This document shows, piece by piece, positions 61,893 through 64,000 of a stretch of 64,000 nt of DNA. Within the stretch, counting starts at the first letter, position 1, and every line of letters begins with the position of its first letter. A model generated the notes under the pieces. The model was not told where the DNA came from. It was given only the letters and a program-made list of their open reading frames with translations, and did no database searches. Origin of the DNA: Bacillus sp. 1780r2a1 (GTDB lineage Bacteria; Bacillota; Bacilli; Bacillales; Bacillaceae_H); contig CP099863.1 in assembly GCA_024134725.1 (NCBI GenBank), forward strand, positions 3,965,258 to 4,029,257. The letters are read 5' to 3'. The position numbers were made by a program, and so were the translations under genes.

Positions 61893-64000
61893 TTTATTTG
61901 AACTAACGCTCCATATTGATAAATACGAAGATAAGTTGTTTTTATACTGCACCGACAGAAACCAACAGCTTCTACAGCCAGCCAAATGGAAGAATTCCCT
62001 ATTTTTATGGCATTCTTCTTCTTATTACGGTACAACTCTATCTCCTTTTGAGCTGGACGGCAAGAGTGGTATTCTATTGTCAGCATGGGATAGCTTCACA
62101 TTCTTTTTGTCCATTGAAAAAGGACACTTATTAACACCAACGTTTTCAGAAGAAGTTCAGGATTACTTTAATAGAGCTTTAAAGCTAAAAGAGAACCTAT
62201 TAACTGTCGATGGATTAACACAGCCTTTATTGGTAAATAGCAATTCAACTTGGGAAAAAAATGTGCTTGAATTTCTTTTTCTCAATCATACTTATCAGCT
62301 GCTCGAGGAGGCTAATATCCCTTATCCTCAAAGTGAATATACCGTATCTGTGCGATTTGAAGAACCGTTATTTGAAGGTTCTTTTTGGGAAGTTCAGCTA
62401 GTAGCCATTCCTGCAGATAGCGATCAAGACCCTTTTCTTATTCGTGATGACATGATTCATGAGTATCAAAATGAAAAAGCTATTTTATATGAAGTTCAAC
62501 GAATTAAGCACTCATCACCTACCTTACGACATGCCTTATCAGGAAAAGTACCTACGTTATCTGATGAAGAGCTATGGAACTTCCTGACCCAGGAAAGCAA
62601 TGAATTAATTCAAAAAGGTGTGCACATGCAGCTACCTAGCTGGTGGAAAGGAATTAAAAAAGGTCGAATTCAAGTACACGCTGTCCATGAAGAAAACCAA
62701 GCGTCTTCGTTTGGAATAGAAGCTTTAACAAACTTTCAATGGTCGGTTTCTATAGACTCACATAGGTTAACGGAAGATGAGCTCAACGACTTGATTAAAA
62801 AGAAAAAACAGTTGCTAAAATTAGATGGTCAATGGATTCATGTAGACAGTACGCTTATCAGAAAAGCGAAAAAGCTGCTAAAAGAAGCAAAGCAACAAGG
62901 CGTTAGCGTCCATCAAGTATTGCGTTCGCATCTAAAACAGCCTTTTTCATTTGATAATGATTGCAATAACGTGCCCATTGAATATTACTTAAATTCACAC
63001 TCTCAATCAATTGTTAATCAATTAAAGCAAGCTCATACACTTCCACCTATCCAACTTTCTTCTGCTTTTAAAGGAAAACTGCGCCATTATCAACAGGTAG
63101 GATTAAATTGGTTAATCCACCTACGTCAAATAGGGATAGGCGGCTTGTTAGCAGACGACATGGGTCTTGGTAAAACGATTCAGTTGATTAGTTATTTTAC
63201 AAAGGCAAATGAACTAGCCGCTGCACAAAAGCCCTTTTTACTTATTTGCCCAACTTCACTGATTGGGAATTGGGAGAAAGAGCTGAGTAAATTTTCACCT
63301 TACCTCAAAGTGTATACTCACTATGGTAAAAACCGATTAGCGTCAGAAAACACAACAAGTCTAGATGAAATAAGTGATTATGATCTAGTCATTACAACTT
63401 ATCAATTGGTGGCTCAAGAAGTCGGACTTTTTCAAGCGAAAGTTTGGGATACAGTATGTTTGGACGAAGCCCAACATATTAAGAACCCTCATACTAAACA
63501 GGCAAAAGCAGTTAAAAAATTAAATACAGCTCATCGATTTGCTCTGACCGGTACACCAATCGAAAATCGGTTAACCGAGCTATGGTCTATTGTTGATTTT
63601 CTAAATCCTGGTTATCTAGATAGCTTAGAAAGGTTTAAGAAAGAATTTGTTATTCCAATTGAGAAAGAACAAGACCTAAAAAAATCGAAACAGTTAAAAG
63701 CATTGCTTTCTCCCATTTTATTAAGACGTACTAAATCAGATAAAAAAATTGCTTTAGACCTACCTGATAAACAAGAAGAAAAAGTGCATATTGAGTTAAC
63801 AGCTGAACAAAAAGTGCTGTACGAAGAGCTTGTTCATTCGACTCTTAACGATCTTAAAGAACAAAAAGGAATTGAACGAAGCGGTCAGGTTCTTCAACTT
63901 CTAACAAAGCTCAAACTACTTTGTAACCACCCTGCTTTGTTGTTAAAAGAGCCAATTAATAAGCAAGCTATTACTCGATCACCTAAGCTTGAGAAGACAG
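61879..64000 (+). CDS. ywqA: SNF2-family DNA helicase/translocase (YwqA-like), 3' end beyond window
   Basis: Open frame of 707 codons still running at the window edge. A variable N-terminal part (about 1-400) precedes the SNF2 ATPase core: LRHYQQVGLNWL (Q-motif region), Walker A DDMGLGKT near residue 430, ICPTSLIGNWEKEL, the DEAQHIKNP Walker B box, LTGTPIENR and LSPILLRRTKSDK, ending within the second RecA lobe. Two ATGs (61879 and 61885) are possible; GAGGG lies five bases before the first. The overlap with ywqB indicates coupled synthesis, so the SWIM and SNF2 products probably form one complex. Confidence 0.92.
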   Translation, partial: MLMFDLFELTLHIDKYEDKLFLYCTDRNQQLLQPAKWKNSLFLWHSSSYYGTTLSPFELDGKSGILLSAWDSFTFFLSIEKGHLLTPTFSEEVQDYFNRALKLKENLLTVDGLTQPLLVNSNSTWEKNVLEFLFLNHTYQLLEEANIPYPQSEYTVSVRFEEPLFEGSFWEVQLVAIPADSDQDPFLIRDDMIHEYQNEKAILYEVQRIKHSSPTLRHALSGKVPTLSDEELWNFLTQESNELIQKGVHMQLPSWWKGIKKGRIQVHAVHEENQASSFGIEALTNFQWSVSIDSHRLTEDELNDLIKKKKQLLKLDGQWIHVDSTLIRKAKKLLKEAKQQGVSVHQVLRSHLKQPFSFDNDCNNVPIEYYLNSHSQSIVNQLKQAHTLPPIQLSSAFKGKLRHYQQVGLNWLIHLRQIGIGGLLADDMGLGKTIQLISYFTKANELAAAQKPFLLICPTSLIGNWEKELSKFSPYLKVYTHYGKNRLASENTTSLDEISDYDLVITTYQLVAQEVGLFQAKVWDTVCLDEAQHIKNPHTKQAKAVKKLNTAHRFALTGTPIENRLTELWSIVDFLNPGYLDSLERFKKEFVIPIEKEQDLKKSKQLKALLSPILLRRTKSDKKIALDLPDKQEEKVHIELTAEQKVLYEELVHSTLNDLKEQKGIERSGQVLQLLTKLKLLCNHPALLLKEPINKQAITRSPKLEKT

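Noticed and set aside
1-64000. CRISPR arrays, tRNA or rRNA genes, prophage genes
   Set aside because: No regularly spaced repeats, cloverleaf-like segments with CCA ends, rRNA signatures or phage structural genes were noticed; yvlD is holin-like by family name only.

Overview
The window is a stretch of low-GC Firmicute chromosome from a motile, competent, spore-former-type Bacillaceae. Gene content and order follow the Bacillus subtilis hprK to hag to tagO region almost step by step: hprK-lgt-yvoD-ppaX, yvlBCD, uvrBA, minJ, ctpB, ftsEX, cccB, prfB, secA, hpf, fliDST, hag, csrA-fliW, flgKL, comF, degSU, yvyE, tagO. A small structured repeat near 34.6 kb and the inserted genes point to a Priestia (Bacillus) megaterium-like species rather than B. 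subtilis itself. That species guess is inference. No rRNA, tRNA, CRISPR array, prophage or complete insertion sequence was seen.

Layout. 1-5.2 kb (minus): ppaX (cut by the window edge), yvoD, lgt and hprK form one tightly packed operon, followed by the yvlBCD envelope-stress operon. 5.3-10.2 kb: uvrB-uvrA with a LexA box. 10.5-16.3 kb: a proline-catabolism block of a divergent NtrC-like regulator, putP, and a putB-pruA operon with a CcpA site on its promoter. 16.5-27.3 kb: minJ, two azoreductases with an HxlR regulator, ctpB, an M23 coiled-coil hydrolase, ftsX-ftsE, cytochrome cccB, a YitT protein and prfB, which is expressed through a programmed +1 frameshift. 27.4-30.8 kb: secA and hpf, the latter with a sigma-B promoter.

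30.9-43.5 kb is the flagellar and competence region: flaG-fliD-fliS-fliT, hag, and comFA-comFC-yvyF-flgM-flgN-flgK-flgL-yviE-fliW-csrA. Four sigma-D type promoters are readable in the window: before flaG, hag, flgM and the accessory module below. The csrA-fliW-hag neighbourhood, with GGA motifs in the hag leader, fits the FliW-CsrA homeostatic loop that controls flagellin translation.

43.5-49.0 kb holds degV and then the most unusual block: a sigma-D-driven set of a 775-residue FliK-like protein, a stand-alone FlhB C-domain protein, a FliS-like chaperone, a second short flagellin and a YaaR/DUF327 protein. It looks like a self-contained accessory flagellin and export-switch module. 49.1-54.5 kb: degS-degU, yvyE, a LytR-CpsA-Psr ligase and tagO. 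54.8-57.0 kb: a sigma-W-controlled yuaF-floT flotillin operon. 57.0-60.2 kb: a TagA/WecG glycosyltransferase, a UDP-ManNAc dehydrogenase and galU, presumably for a cell-wall glycopolymer. 60.3-64.0 kb: a SWIM zinc-finger protein overlapping a SNF2 helicase that runs off the window.

Most transcription is on the minus strand. Plus-strand units (the proline regulator, a small secreted protein, yvyE, the LCP ligase, yuaF-floT, the SWIM-SNF2 pair) are mostly separated from their neighbours by clear hairpin terminators.
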